Shown here one piece after another: positions 8,431 to 16,480 of a stretch of 64,000 bases of DNA. A program made the translations under genes and the position numbers. Origin of the DNA: Micromonospora solifontis (GTDB taxonomy: Bacteria; Actinomycetota; Actinomycetes; Mycobacteriales; Micromonosporaceae); the NCBI RefSeq assembly GCF_003725545.1, contig NZ_RJLN01000012.1, forward strand, positions 1 to 64,000, written 5' to 3'. Numbering within the stretch: the first letter of the stretch is position 1; the number at the start of each line of letters is the position of its first letter. The notes beneath the pieces were generated by a model. That model did no database searches. It was not told the DNA's origin and worked only from the letters and a program-made list of their open reading frames with translations.

Positions 8431-8558
8431 GCCTTTGCTCTGCTTCAGCGGACGCAACACCGCGCCGGCCTGGCGATTCCCGCCCACGCACGGCGCGTCG
8501 ACCGATCACCTATCATCGCCATCTGTAACTGTTGCGCGGGTTGAAGCAGAGCAAAGGC
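8431..8558. repeat. Long inverted-repeat element, copy 1 (70-nt loop)
   Basis: Two 29-base arms in inverted orientation, 8431-8459 and 8530-8558, flank 70 bases. Each arm reads, from the outside in, CCTTTGCTCTGCTTCA, then five variable bases (GCGGA left; ACCCG on the right-arm complement), then CGCAACA. A second element with the same arms lies at 28764-28834. The element occupies the gap between two convergent genes. The remainder of the gap, 8559-8698, shows nothing recognisable. It could be a mobile palindromic element, a pair of protein-binding sites or a processed RNA hairpin. I do not recognise the family. Confidence 0.85.
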
Positions 8559-8698
8559 GCGCACGAGGTCTCTGTTGGGGTCCGCCGACAGGGTCGGCAC
8601 GACGTCGATGCCGCCCGCCAGGTGGTGCCCCGGCCGGCAGGGGTCCGCTCCGCCGGCGGGCGATCGACGCGCCGGCCGTCGCTCGGCGCCGCCGGCGC

Positions 8699-10303
8699 TC
8701 AGCGGTAGACCGCCCGGTGCGCCACCTCGATGACGCCCGCGTACAGGTCGCCGGTCAGGGCGCGGTCCCGGGCCAGGGCGGCCCGCGCGGCGTTCGCGCC
8801 GGGCGCGCCGTGCACCCCGCCGCCGGGATGCGCCGACGAACTGGCCAGGAAGAGCCGGTCCACCGGGGTGTCCGCCCGCCCGAGCCCGGGGATCGGCCGC
8901 AGGAAGATCTGCTGGTACGCGGCCGCGGTGCCGCCGCCGAGCGCCCCGCCGACCAGGCTCGGGTCGCCGGCCTCGAGGTCGGCCGGGCCGGCCACGTGCC
9001 GCCCGACGATCAGCGAGCGGAACCCCGGGGCGGCCTCCTCCAGCACGTCCTCCATCCGCGCCACGTGCGCGCCGACCTCCTCCGCCCGCCAGTGGCGCCG
9101 GAACGGCAGGTGGGTGTAGGACCAGAGCGACTCGGTGCCCGGCGGGGAGTGGCTCGGGTCGGCCACCGACATCTGCCCCACCAGCAGGAACGGATCCCGC
9201 GGCAGTTCGCCCCGGGCCAGCTCCGCCGAGTACGTGGTCAGCCCGTTCAGGTCCGCCCCCAGGTGCACGGTGCCCGCGCCGGCCACCGCCCGGTTCCGCC
9301 ACGGCACCGGCGCCGACAGCGCCCAGTCCACCTTCAGCGTGGAGCCGTCCCACTTGAAATGGGCCAGGTCCTCGACCAGCCGGGGCGGCAGCGCCGCCGC
9401 GCCGACCAGATCCAGGTAGAGCGCGGGGGCCGGGACGTCCGCGACGACCGCCCGGCGGGCGTGCCAGCTGGCGCCGCCGACGGTGCGGACGCCCATCGCC
9501 CGACCCCGGGCGGTGAGCACGCGGTCCACCCGGGCGCCGTAGTCGATCCGGCCGCCCCGCTCGACCAGCCGGGCCACCAGGGCATCGGTGATCTGCTGGG
9601 CGCCACCGACCGGTACCGGCCAGCCGACCTGCTGGCCGAGCATGGCGAGCAGCCAGCCGTACACCCCGGAGCCGGCCTCCTCCGGGGACAGGTCGGTGTG
9701 CAGCGCGCAACCGGCGAGCAGCACCGGCCCGCCCTCGCCCCGGAAGAGTTCCGCGCCGAGCTTGCGGACCGGCACCACGAGCCGGCGGGCCAGCCGCAGC
9801 GCGCCGGACACCCGGAGCCGGCGCAGCAGCCCCAACCCGCCCCGGACCGGCGGGAAGGGCGTGGTGATGGTCTGCAGCATCGGCTCGGCCACCTCGCGCC
9901 AGTCGGCGTACGCCCGACGCCAGCGGTCCCCGTCGCCGGGGGCGAACGCCTCCAGCGACGCGGCGGTCGCGCCGAGGTCCCGGTTGAGCACGGCGGCCCG
10001 GCCGTCGGGGAGCAGGTGGGCCAGCACGTCCGGGGCGTGCGTCCAGCGCAGCCCGTACCGGTCGAGGTCCAGCCCTCGCAGCACCGGCGAGGCGTACCCG
10101 AGGGGGTAGAAGGAGCTGTAGAGGTCGCTCAGGTAGCCGGGGGCGGTGACCTCGGCCGACCGGACCGCCCCGCCGGGGGCCTGGGTCGCCTCCAGCACCA
10201 GGACGTCCCAGCCCGCGTCGGCCAGCAGATTGGCGGCGACGAGGCCGTTGTGGCCGGCCCCGATGACGACGGCGTCCGCGCTCGACGTGCCGGTCGAAAT
10301 CAT
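8699..10303 (-). CDS. Phytoene-dehydrogenase-like FAD-dependent oxidoreductase
   Basis: A 534-residue flavoprotein with an N-terminal dinucleotide-binding fold (VVIGAGHNGLVAANLLADAG, then LEA and PGGAVRSAEV). The C-terminal FAD motif reads LFLASSSAHPGGGVHGAPGANAARAAL. The length and both ends fit the NAD(P)/FAD-dependent oxidoreductases related to carotenoid desaturases and PYROXD2. No crtB/crtE or other carotenoid gene is nearby, so a carotenoid role is not supported. It is divergent from the aldehyde dehydrogenase gene across 72 bases, which may mean joint regulation. The substrate is unknown. Confidence 0.85.
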   Translation of the reverse strand: MISTGTSSADAVVIGAGHNGLVAANLLADAGWDVLVLEATQAPGGAVRSAEVTAPGYLSDLYSSFYPLGYASPVLRGLDLDRYGLRWTHAPDVLAHLLPDGRAAVLNRDLGATAASLEAFAPGDGDRWRRAYADWREVAEPMLQTITTPFPPVRGGLGLLRRLRVSGALRLARRLVVPVRKLGAELFRGEGGPVLLAGCALHTDLSPEEAGSGVYGWLLAMLGQQVGWPVPVGGAQQITDALVARLVERGGRIDYGARVDRVLTARGRAMGVRTVGGASWHARRAVVADVPAPALYLDLVGAAALPPRLVEDLAHFKWDGSTLKVDWALSAPVPWRNRAVAGAGTVHLGADLNGLTTYSAELARGELPRDPFLLVGQMSVADPSHSPPGTESLWSYTHLPFRRHWRAEEVGAHVARMEDVLEEAAPGFRSLIVGRHVAGPADLEAGDPSLVGGALGGGTAAAYQQIFLRPIPGLGRADTPVDRLFLASSSAHPGGGVHGAPGANAARAALARDRALTGDLYAGVIEVAHRAVYR

Positions 10304-10375
10304 CCGACCCGCCTACCCGGCCCGTTACCGGGCGAAACGCGTTTGCCTCGGGCCGGTCGGGGCACTCCCCGACGC

Positions 10376-11809
10376 ATGTACACGGTTGCACAGCTCATAG
10401 GTGGAGTGTGGGGCGCGGGTGGCGAGGGAGGCGAACTGGTCGTACACGATCCGGCCGACGGCTCCCCGGTGAGCACCGTGCCGGTGGCGACGGCGGACGA
10501 GGTGGGCAAGGCGGTCGAGGCCGCCCGGGGCGTCGCGACGGAGTGGGCGGCGACCGACCCGGCGGAGCGGGCGGCGGCGCTGCACCGGGCGGCGGACGCG
10601 GTGGCGGAGGCCGCGGAGGAACTGGCCCAGGCCACCACGGCGGAGATGGGCAAACCACTCGACGACGCCCGCGGCGGCGTCGCGGCCGGCATCGGCACGC
10701 TGCGGCAGTACGCGGAGCTGGGCCCGCTGCGCGGCGGCCGGACCCTGCACGGCGGCCGGTCCTCGATGGACTTCATGGCCCCCGAGCCGCGCGGGGTGGT
10801 CGCCGCGATCACCCCGTGGAACGATCCGGTGGCGGTCTCCTGCGGGCTGCTCGGCGCCGCCCTGGTCACCGGCAACGTGGTGCTCTACAAGCCGAGCGAG
10901 CGCACCCCGGCCACCGGCTGGCTGTTGGCCAAGGCGCTGGACCGGGCCCTGCCCGCCGGGGTGCTCTCCCTGCTCACCGGCGGGGCGGAGGTGGGCGCGG
11001 CGCTGGCCGGCCAGGACGTGGACGTGGTGGCCCACGTCGGTTCGACCGCCACCGGCCGGGCGATCGCCGCGGCCGGCGCCCGCACCGGCGCGAAGGTCCT
11101 GCTGGAGAACGGCGGCAGTGACCCGTTGGTCGTCGACGCGAGCGTCGACCCGGTCTGGGCCGCGGAGCAGGCCGCGCTCGGCTGCTTCGCCAACGCCGGG
11201 CAGATCTGCGTCGCGGTGGAGCGGATCTACGTGCACCGGGACATCGCCGAGGATTTCGTCGACACGCTGGTCGAGCGCGCCGAGGCGCTCACCACGGGAC
11301 CCGGCCGGGACCCGAAGACCCAGCTCGGGCCGCTGGTCGACCGGCGGCATCGGGACCACGTGCACGGGCAGGTCACCGCGGCGGTGGCCGAGGGGGCGCG
11401 GCTGCGCGCCGGCGGGACGGTCCCGGACGGGCCGGGGGCCTTCTACCCGGCCACCGTGGTCAGTGACTGCCGGCACGACATGACCCTGGTCCGGGAGGAG
11501 ACGTTCGGGCCGGTCGCCCCGGTCGTCGTGGTCGATTCGTTCAGCGAGGCGTTGCGCTGCGCCGCCGACTCGCCGTACGGGCTGGCGGCCACCGTGCTGA
11601 CCGGGTCGATGAGCCACGCCCAGCGCGCCTGGCGGGAGCTGCCGGTGGGCACCGTGAAGATCAACGCCGTGTTCGGGGGCGCGCCGGGCGGCGCCGCGCA
11701 GCCACGCCGCGGCAGCGGCCAGGGCTTCGGGTACGGCCCGGAACTGCTGGACGAGTTCAGCACGGTGAAGGCGGTGCACATCGAGGCGCCCGGCGGCGGC
11801 CACTGGTGA
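10376..11809 (+). CDS. NAD(P)-dependent aldehyde dehydrogenase
   Basis: A 477-residue aldehyde dehydrogenase of normal length. It has the oxyanion Asn in TPWNDPVA near residue 148, the general-base Glu in LLENGGSDPLVV near residue 245, and the nucleophilic Cys in NAGQICVAVERIY near residue 279. EETFGPVAPVVVV is in the C-terminal third. It oxidises an aldehyde to the carboxylic acid. The aldehyde is not predictable, though the E/C context resembles betaine/succinate-semialdehyde-type enzymes. The ATG at 10376 gives MYTVAQLIGGVWG. No clear Shine-Dalgarno precedes it, so a short or absent leader is possible. It ends at a perfect bidirectional hairpin. Confidence 0.9.
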   Translation: MYTVAQLIGGVWGAGGEGGELVVHDPADGSPVSTVPVATADEVGKAVEAARGVATEWAATDPAERAAALHRAADAVAEAAEELAQATTAEMGKPLDDARGGVAAGIGTLRQYAELGPLRGGRTLHGGRSSMDFMAPEPRGVVAAITPWNDPVAVSCGLLGAALVTGNVVLYKPSERTPATGWLLAKALDRALPAGVLSLLTGGAEVGAALAGQDVDVVAHVGSTATGRAIAAAGARTGAKVLLENGGSDPLVVDASVDPVWAAEQAALGCFANAGQICVAVERIYVHRDIAEDFVDTLVERAEALTTGPGRDPKTQLGPLVDRRHRDHVHGQVTAAVAEGARLRAGGTVPDGPGAFYPATVVSDCRHDMTLVREETFGPVAPVVVVDSFSEALRCAADSPYGLAATVLTGSMSHAQRAWRELPVGTVKINAVFGGAPGGAAQPRRGSGQGFGYGPELLDEFSTVKAVHIEAPGGGHW

Positions 11810-11819
11810 CGCGTACGAC

Positions 11820-11852
11820 GGGAGCCCGGGACCTGCGCGGTCCCGGGCTCCC
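11820..11852. terminator. Bidirectional hairpin terminator between convergent genes
   Basis: A perfect 14-bp stem, GGGAGCCCGGGACC at 11820-11833 and its complement at 11839-11852, with a five-base loop. It lies between the aldehyde dehydrogenase stop and the ChaB gene stop. Confidence 0.85.
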
Positions 11853-11878
11853 ATCGCGGTCGTCGCTGTCGTCGGCCG

Positions 11879-12283
11879 TCACCGGCCGCCCCGCGCCTCG
11901 CGGGTGGCCTTGTTGTTCGCCTTCTGGATCGCCTTGACCAGTTCCGGCTTGGTCATTCGGGACCGGCCCGGCACGTCCAACTTCTTGGCGACCTCCATCA
12001 GGTGTTCCTTCGGCGCGTTGGCGTCCACCCCGGTGGCCGTGGGGGCTCGCCGTTCGGGGCCGCCGCCAGCCGCCTGCCGGTCGCTCGGGCCCTTGCGGCC
12101 CTTCGGCTCCCAGTGGTCACCGACCTTCTCGAACTCGTGCTTGACCGCGGCGAACGCGGTACGGTGCGCCCGCTCGCCCTCGCCGTACGTCTCGACCGCC
12201 GAGTCGTGCGTCTTCTCCCAGGTCCGCTGCGCCTTCGCCGGGGAGCGCCGCAGCGTGCTGGGCAGTACCTCGCGCCCGGGCAT
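11879..12283 (-). CDS. ChaB domain protein with C-terminal Rho_N-like helix
   Basis: A 134-residue basic protein. The N-terminal half (LPSTLRRSPAKAQRTWEKTH...VKHEFEKVGDHWEPKG) matches the ChaB domain, named after an E. coli cation-transport regulator. The C-terminal 45 residues (MEVAKKLDVPGRSRMTKPELVKAIQ) look like a Rho N-terminal/SAP-type nucleic-acid-binding helix pair. The ATG at 12283 is preceded by GGAGGA. A SigB-like motif (GTTT-N15-GGGAAC) lies 36 bases upstream. Small ChaB/Rho_N proteins are commonly stress-linked in actinomycetes (family knowledge). The molecular role is not established. Confidence 0.8.
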   Translation of the reverse strand: MPGREVLPSTLRRSPAKAQRTWEKTHDSAVETYGEGERAHRTAFAAVKHEFEKVGDHWEPKGRKGPSDRQAAGGGPERRAPTATGVDANAPKEHLMEVAKKLDVPGRSRMTKPELVKAIQKANNKATREARGGR

Positions 12284-12319
12284 CTCGTCCTCCTCCGTCT
12301 CGCTGGTGTTCCTATGACC

Positions 12320-12344
12320 GTTCCCCCGCGCCCGGACGGCAAAC
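12320..12344 (-). promoter_or_regulatory. Candidate SigB-type promoter of the ChaB gene
   Basis: The minus strand reads GTTT, 15 bases, GGGAAC. It is back to back with a similar motif on the plus strand at 12354-12379, so the divergent ChaB and YihY genes could be co-induced. Confidence 0.45.
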
Positions 12345-12353
12345 CGGCACCCG

Positions 12354-12379
12354 GTTTGTCGATTTTCGCCACGGGGTAC
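12354..12379 (+). promoter_or_regulatory. Candidate SigB-type promoter of the YihY gene
   Basis: GTTT at 12354, 16 bases, then GGGTAC at 12374-12379. This closely matches the GNNT-N14-16-GGGTAC/T stress promoter consensus and lies 50 bases before the YihY start. Confidence 0.5.
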
Positions 12380-12428
12380 CGCCGGGCCACGCGCGGGAGG
12401 TGCGCCCGGGCGGCGGAGGGAGCGGATC

Positions 12429-13406
12429 ATGGCGGCGACGACGGAGCCGGTGGCCACCGGCCGGCAACGGGCCCGCCTTCCCCGGCGGATGCGCCAGCTG
12501 AGCTGGGCGACCTGGCGCGGGGCGCTGGTCCGCAGCGGGCGGAACTTCGTCAAGGACAACTGCGCGGACTGGGCCGCCGCGCTCACCTACTACGGGGTGC
12601 TCGCGCTCTTTCCCGCCACCATCGTGGTGGTCGCCCTGGTCGGGCTGGTCTCCGACGGCGAGCGGACCGTGGACACGGTGATCGGCCTGGCCCGCGAGAT
12701 CGGGGCCGGCTCGGTGGTCGGCAACGACGCCTTCGTCGGCGTGGTACGCGGCGTGGTGACCCAGCGGGGACCGGTGAAGGTGCTGCTCAGCTTCGGTCTG
12801 CTCGGCGCGCTCTGGTCGGCGTCCGGGTTCATCGGCGCGTTCACCCGGGCCTCCAACGCCATCTACGGCGTCGCCGAGGGCCGGCCCTTCTACCGGCTGC
12901 GCCCGCTGCAGATCGGGCTGGCCGCGGTGTCGCTGCTGCTGCTCGCGGTGGTGGCCACCGGCCTGATCGTCAGCGGCCCGGTCACCGACGCGGTGGGCGA
13001 CCGGCTGCACGCCGGCGGGTTGGCCCGCCAGGTGTGGACGGTGGCGAAGTGGCCGGTGCTGGCGGTGGTGGCGATGACGCTGCTGTCGCTGCTGTTCTGG
13101 ATCGCCCCGAACGTCCGGCAGCCCCGGTTCCGCTGGCTCACCCCGGGCGGCGCGCTGGCCCTGGTGGCCTGGGTCCTCGCCTCCTTCGGCTTCGGCCTCT
13201 ACGTCGCCAACTTCGGCTCGTACGACGTCACGTACGGCAGCCTCGGCGCGGTGATCGCGTTCCTGGTGTGGCTCTACCTGTCCAACTGCGCGCTGATGCT
13301 GGGCGTGCAGCTCAACGCCGAACTCCAGCGGGGCCGGGTGCTGCAGGCCGGCGTCGGCGACCCGGCGGAGCCGGTCCTGCCGCCGCGCGCCTCGGCCGAT
13401 TCGTGA
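12429..13406 (+). CDS. YihY/BrkB family inner-membrane protein
   Basis: A 325-residue integral membrane protein. The N-terminal FVKDNCADWAAALTYYGVLALFPATIVVVALVG is the YihY/BrkB signature region. About six hydrophobic segments follow, with LWSASGFIGAFTRASNAIYGV and a final LVWLYLSNCALMLGVQLNAELQRG. The family is often annotated as ribonuclease BN or virulence factor BrkB, but it is a membrane protein of uncertain function, possibly a transporter. A Pro/Arg-rich tail follows the last segment. It is divergent from ChaB and followed closely by the DUF2795 gene in what may be a stress cluster. Confidence 0.88.
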   Translation: MAATTEPVATGRQRARLPRRMRQLSWATWRGALVRSGRNFVKDNCADWAAALTYYGVLALFPATIVVVALVGLVSDGERTVDTVIGLAREIGAGSVVGNDAFVGVVRGVVTQRGPVKVLLSFGLLGALWSASGFIGAFTRASNAIYGVAEGRPFYRLRPLQIGLAAVSLLLLAVVATGLIVSGPVTDAVGDRLHAGGLARQVWTVAKWPVLAVVAMTLLSLLFWIAPNVRQPRFRWLTPGGALALVAWVLASFGFGLYVANFGSYDVTYGSLGAVIAFLVWLYLSNCALMLGVQLNAELQRGRVLQAGVGDPAEPVLPPRASADS

Positions 13407-13420
13407 CCGGTTGCCCCTCG

Positions 13421-13445
13421 GTTTACCGGCGGCCCTCCCGGGCAT
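13421..13445 (+). promoter_or_regulatory. Candidate SigB-type promoter of the DUF2795 gene
   Basis: GTTT at 13421-13424, 15 bases, then GGGCAT at 13440-13445. It lies immediately upstream of the ATG at 13456, so a transcript from here would be nearly leaderless. If the ATG at 13444 were used, the motif would overlap the coding sequence. Confidence 0.35.
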
Positions 13446-13455
13446 GTCTGTCGGC

Positions 13456-13872
13456 ATGGAACGTGGCAACAGCAAGCACTCGCCGAGGGTCGACGACAAC
13501 ATGCGCCAGGATGTCAGCGGCCTGATCCAGGGGCCGGGGGCCGGCGGTTCGCGCGTCGAGGAGTCCCGCCAGCCGGAGCCGGCGGGCGAGGACCAGCCGG
13601 AGCCGAAGACGCTGACGGCCGGCGCGAGTCGCGGTGGCAACCCGCAGGGCATGAGCATGGACGACGTCGAGGGGCGCAGCCGCCTCGGCCGGTTCATCAC
13701 GATGACCGCCCTGCCCGGGGACCGCGAGACGCTGCTCGCCAACGCGCGGGAGAACCAGGCGCCAGCCGACATCGTCGCCGCCCTGGAGGGCCTGCCCGAC
13801 GGCTCCCGTTACCAGACGATTTCCGAGGTGTGGGCCGCACTCGGGCACAAGAACGAGACGACGCGCTGGTGA
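13456..13872 (+). CDS. DUF2795 domain protein
   Basis: A 138-residue hydrophilic protein. The N-terminal 70 residues are Gly/Ser/Pro/Glu-rich and look disordered. The C-terminal 60 (LPGDRETLLANARENQAPADIVAALEGLPDGSRYQTISEVWAALG) fit the DUF2795 helical domain. I chose ATG 13456 (MERGNSKHS); ATG 13444 is an alternative. It has a SigB-like motif upstream and is followed 55 bases later by an SRPBCC gene in the same direction. Function is unknown, but such small proteins often accumulate under stress or in stationary phase. Confidence 0.75.
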   Translation: MERGNSKHSPRVDDNMRQDVSGLIQGPGAGGSRVEESRQPEPAGEDQPEPKTLTAGASRGGNPQGMSMDDVEGRSRLGRFITMTALPGDRETLLANARENQAPADIVAALEGLPDGSRYQTISEVWAALGHKNETTRW

Positions 13873-13927
13873 GCGGACCGGCCCACGGTCCGCGAGACGA
13901 CACCGGCGGAACAGGAGGATCCCCGAC

Positions 13928-14389
13928 ATGAGCGGCGTCATGGAGCATGTGGACGTGTCCGTCCCGATCCGCACCGCCTACGACCAGTGGACCCAGTTCG
14001 AGGAGTTCCCGCACTTCATGGAGGGCGTCCAGGAGGTCCGCCAGCTCTCCGAGACGATGACCCACTGGACCGTGGAGATCGCCGGCGTGAAGCGGGAGTT
14101 CGACGCCGAGATCACCGAGCAGTTGCCGGACGAGCGGGTGGCCTGGCGCTCCACCGGGGGCACCCAGCAGGCCGGCGTGGTGACCTTCCACCGCCTCGAC
14201 GAGGGGCACACCCGGGTCACCCTGCAGATGGAGTTCGAACCGCACGGCGTGGTCGAGCAGGCCGGCGACAAGCTCGGCGTGGTGGACCGGCGGGCCAAGG
14301 GCGACCTGGAGCGGTTCAAGCAGTTCATCGAGCGACGCGGCCAGGAGACCGGGGCCTGGCGTGGCTCGGTCGACCGGCCGACCCCCTGA
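13928..14389 (+). CDS. SRPBCC (cyclase/dehydrase-like) family protein
   Basis: A 153-residue protein starting MSGVMEHVDVSVPIRTAYDQ, preceded by AGGAGGATCCCCGAC. The WTQFEEFPHFMEGVQEV segment and the C-terminal RFKQFIERRG helix are typical of the coenzyme-Q-binding/cyclase-dehydrase SRPBCC subgroup. It probably binds a hydrophobic ligand. Its location after DUF2795 and before another SigB-motif gene places it in the presumed stress cluster. A perfect hairpin terminator follows. The ligand is unknown. Confidence 0.85.
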   Translation: MSGVMEHVDVSVPIRTAYDQWTQFEEFPHFMEGVQEVRQLSETMTHWTVEIAGVKREFDAEITEQLPDERVAWRSTGGTQQAGVVTFHRLDEGHTRVTLQMEFEPHGVVEQAGDKLGVVDRRAKGDLERFKQFIERRGQETGAWRGSVDRPTP

Positions 14390-14410
14390 TCCGATCCCCC
14401 GACAGAGTTC

Positions 14411-14442
14411 GCGATGGCCGCCGGAGCGCCGGCGGCCATCGC
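14411..14442 (+). terminator. Hairpin terminator after the SRPBCC gene
   Basis: A perfect 14-bp stem, GCGATGGCCGCCGG at 14411-14424 and its complement at 14429-14442, with a four-base loop (AGCG). Confidence 0.8.
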
Positions 14443-14514
14443 CGTGCCCGGCGGCGGCCATGATTCGGCCCTCGCGCCGCTGGGCGGCGCTCCGGACCGA
14501 TACGAAGGCCGGCC

Positions 14515-14539
14515 GTTTGCGGTCATCCGCCCCGGGTAC
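14515..14539 (+). promoter_or_regulatory. Candidate SigB-type promoter of the small 14549 gene
   Basis: GTTT at 14515-14518, 15 bases, GGGTAC at 14534-14539. This is the best match to the stress-sigma consensus in the window. The ATG follows only nine bases after the -10-like element, suggesting a leaderless or very short-leader mRNA. Confidence 0.55.
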
Positions 14540-14548
14540 CGCTGGGGA

Positions 14549-14812
14549 ATGACCGACAACGACCGCCACGTGTGGCGCGACGAGGAACGCACTCCCCTGC
14601 ACGAGCTGGACCGGGCGATCGCCCGGTCGACCCTCGACGGGCAGGCCGACGACGCCACCGGCAACGACGCCGGCGAGGAGTCCGCGTTCGGCCACGGACC
14701 CGAGGCGGTGGACCGGGGCGCCGGCGCGGAGGCCGAACGCCGGGAGATGACCGACGCGGACCGGGCGTACCGGCCGTCGACGACCGGACGGACCGGCCCG
14801 GACAGCATGTGA
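14549..14812 (+). CDS. Small acidic protein of unknown function
   Basis: An 87-residue hydrophilic, acidic protein (MTDNDRHVWRDEERTPLHELDRAIARSTLDGQ). There is no signal peptide, membrane segment or recognised domain. Composition (Asp, Glu, Arg, Gly, Ala) suggests disorder in the C-terminal 50 residues. It sits directly behind a strong SigB-like motif and is convergent with the MFS gene, 15 bases away. I regard it as real because of the promoter, the coding-like third-position GC and the compact spacing. I do not recognise a family. Confidence 0.6.
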   Translation: MTDNDRHVWRDEERTPLHELDRAIARSTLDGQADDATGNDAGEESAFGHGPEAVDRGAGAEAERREMTDADRAYRPSTTGRTGPDSM

Positions 14813-14827
14813 GCCGTCGCCCGGGCG

Positions 14828-16090
14828 TCACCCGGACGCGTGGGTCCGGCCCTGCGTCAGCCGGGAACTGGCGGAGTGCAGGGCGACCAGCGCCACGGTG
14901 AGCACCAGCAGGGTCGCCCCGAGCACCACCACCGTGGTGCGCGCGAGCAGTACCCCGACGGCGGCCGGCACCAGCGCGGCCCCCACCCCGGCCCCGCCCA
15001 TCTGGAGGCCGATGGCCCGGTCCGCGTGGGCCGCGCCGACCCGTTCGGCCGTGGTGAGGGTGAGCAACGGGAACACCGGCGCCGCGGCGAAGCCGAGCAC
15101 CAGCAGGCCCGCCACCGTCACCCAGGCCGGGGCGGGCAGGGCGATCAGCGCCGCCCCCGCGACCAGCCCGAGCAGGCTGCCCCGCAGCACCCGGGGGGTG
15201 CCCAGCCGTTCCGCGACCAGCCCCTGCACCACCCGCCCCACGAACAGGCTGCCCCAGTAGCCGGAGACGCACAGCCCGGCGACCGGCCGGTCGAGCCCTC
15301 GCCCCTCGGTGAGCAGCAGGAACGCCCAGAGGCCGGTGGTCACCTCGACCGCCACGTAGATCGCGAACGCGGCCCCGCCCAGCCAGACGGCCGGTAGCCG
15401 CAGCGTCTCGCCGATCCGGGGTGGCACCGGGCGGCCCCCCTCCCCCGCGGGCGCGGCCACCGGCTCGGCCGGATTCCCCGGCACCATGGCGGGCGCGACC
15501 GGGTCGGCGGGCACCGGGACCGGCGCGCGGTCCCGCCAGGCCCGTACGGTGAGCGCGAACGCGGCGGCCAGGGCGAGCTGGGCGGTGGCGACCAGCCCGT
15601 ACCCCCAGCGCCAGCTCAGACCGGCGCCCAGCACCCCGGTCATGATCAGCGGGCCGATCGCCACCCCGAGGCCGAAGAACGCGTGCATCCAGTTCATGTG
15701 CCGGGGCCCGAACGCGCCGGCGGCGTACGCGTTGAGGCCGGCGTCGATCGCGCCGGAGCCGAGCCCGAGCAGCAGGGCGAAGCCCACCATGAGCGCGAGG
15801 GCGGGGGTCAGCGCGTACCCGGTGAGGGCGAGACTGGCCAGCAGCGTGCTGCCGGCCAGCAGCCAGCCCACGCCGAGCCGGGCGAGGGTGAACCCGGCCA
15901 GCACGCTGGAGGTCAGGTAGGCGATGGTGCCGGCGGTGAGCACCACGCCGACAGCCTCGGTGGGGACGCCCAGGTCGACCCGGATCGAGGGCCAGCCGAC
16001 CCCGATCAGGCCATCGGGCAGGCCGAGGCTGACGAAGGCCAGGTAGGCGAGGAGGAGCAGGGACGGTCGGGGGGTGGGGGTGCGGGGCAC
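14828..16090 (-). CDS. MFS transporter
   Basis: A 420-residue protein with about twelve hydrophobic segments. The first is LLLLAYLAFVSLGLPDGLIG and the central cytoplasmic loop around residues 185-220 is Pro-rich (PADPVAPAMVPGNP). The SGAIDAGLNAYAAGAFGPRHMNWMHAFFG stretch resembles sugar/fucose-permease-like MFS proteins. I chose GTG at 16090 (VPRTPTPRPSLLLL), because the upstream extension in the same frame is Arg/Ser-rich and lacks a membrane topology. Substrate is unknown. It is divergent from the small membrane protein gene at 16268. Confidence 0.82.
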   Translation of the reverse strand: MPRTPTPRPSLLLLAYLAFVSLGLPDGLIGVGWPSIRVDLGVPTEAVGVVLTAGTIAYLTSSVLAGFTLARLGVGWLLAGSTLLASLALTGYALTPALALMVGFALLLGLGSGAIDAGLNAYAAGAFGPRHMNWMHAFFGLGVAIGPLIMTGVLGAGLSWRWGYGLVATAQLALAAAFALTVRAWRDRAPVPVPADPVAPAMVPGNPAEPVAAPAGEGGRPVPPRIGETLRLPAVWLGGAAFAIYVAVEVTTGLWAFLLLTEGRGLDRPVAGLCVSGYWGSLFVGRVVQGLVAERLGTPRVLRGSLLGLVAGAALIALPAPAWVTVAGLLVLGFAAAPVFPLLTLTTAERVGAAHADRAIGLQMGGAGVGAALVPAAVGVLLARTTVVVLGATLLVLTVALVALHSASSRLTQGRTHASG

Positions 16091-16267
16091 AGTGCGACAT
16101 CCTGCCCCACCGGCACACGGCGCGAATGCCGCCGGCCGGCCCGCGCTCGCGGCGGCCCGCCCGGAACGACAAGAAATGCGGTACGAACGGTCGGGATAAC
16201 GGACAGCCCATCCAGAATCGGCCGAACGGAGGACGGCGATGGGCCGGTCCCGCGTAAGACTTTCGGG

Positions 16268-16480
16268 ATGCAACAGGGCACCGGCTTCCTCACCCCTCGT
16301 CAGCGCCGCCTGGCTTGGCTCGGCTTCCTGCTCGCCGCCGTCCAGGCGCCCGTCGCCGCCAAGCTCGTCTCCGACAGCTCCTGGCTGTTCAGCCTGGTGG
16401 TGGCGCTGATGATCGCGACGGTCATCATCGCCGACGACACGATGCGGCGCCAGCCGGCGGACGTTCGCTCCTCCGACTAG
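16268..16480 (+). CDS. Small two-helix membrane protein
   Basis: A 70-residue protein with hydrophobic stretches WLGFLLAAVQAPVAAKLV and LFSLVVALMIATVIIA, a short linker between them and charged ends. TAAGACT lies about six bases before the ATG, so the transcript may be leaderless. Its TAG stop overlaps the TAG stop of the convergent gene at 16477, the two sharing the palindrome CTAG. No function is recognised. Confidence 0.65.
   Translation: MQQGTGFLTPRQRRLAWLGFLLAAVQAPVAAKLVSDSSWLFSLVVALMIATVIIADDTMRRQPADVRSSD

Noticed and set aside
8699..10303. Carotenoid biosynthesis role for the phytoene-dehydrogenase-like gene
   Set aside because: No crtB, crtE or other carotenoid gene nearby, and the motif set is shared by a broad flavoprotein family.
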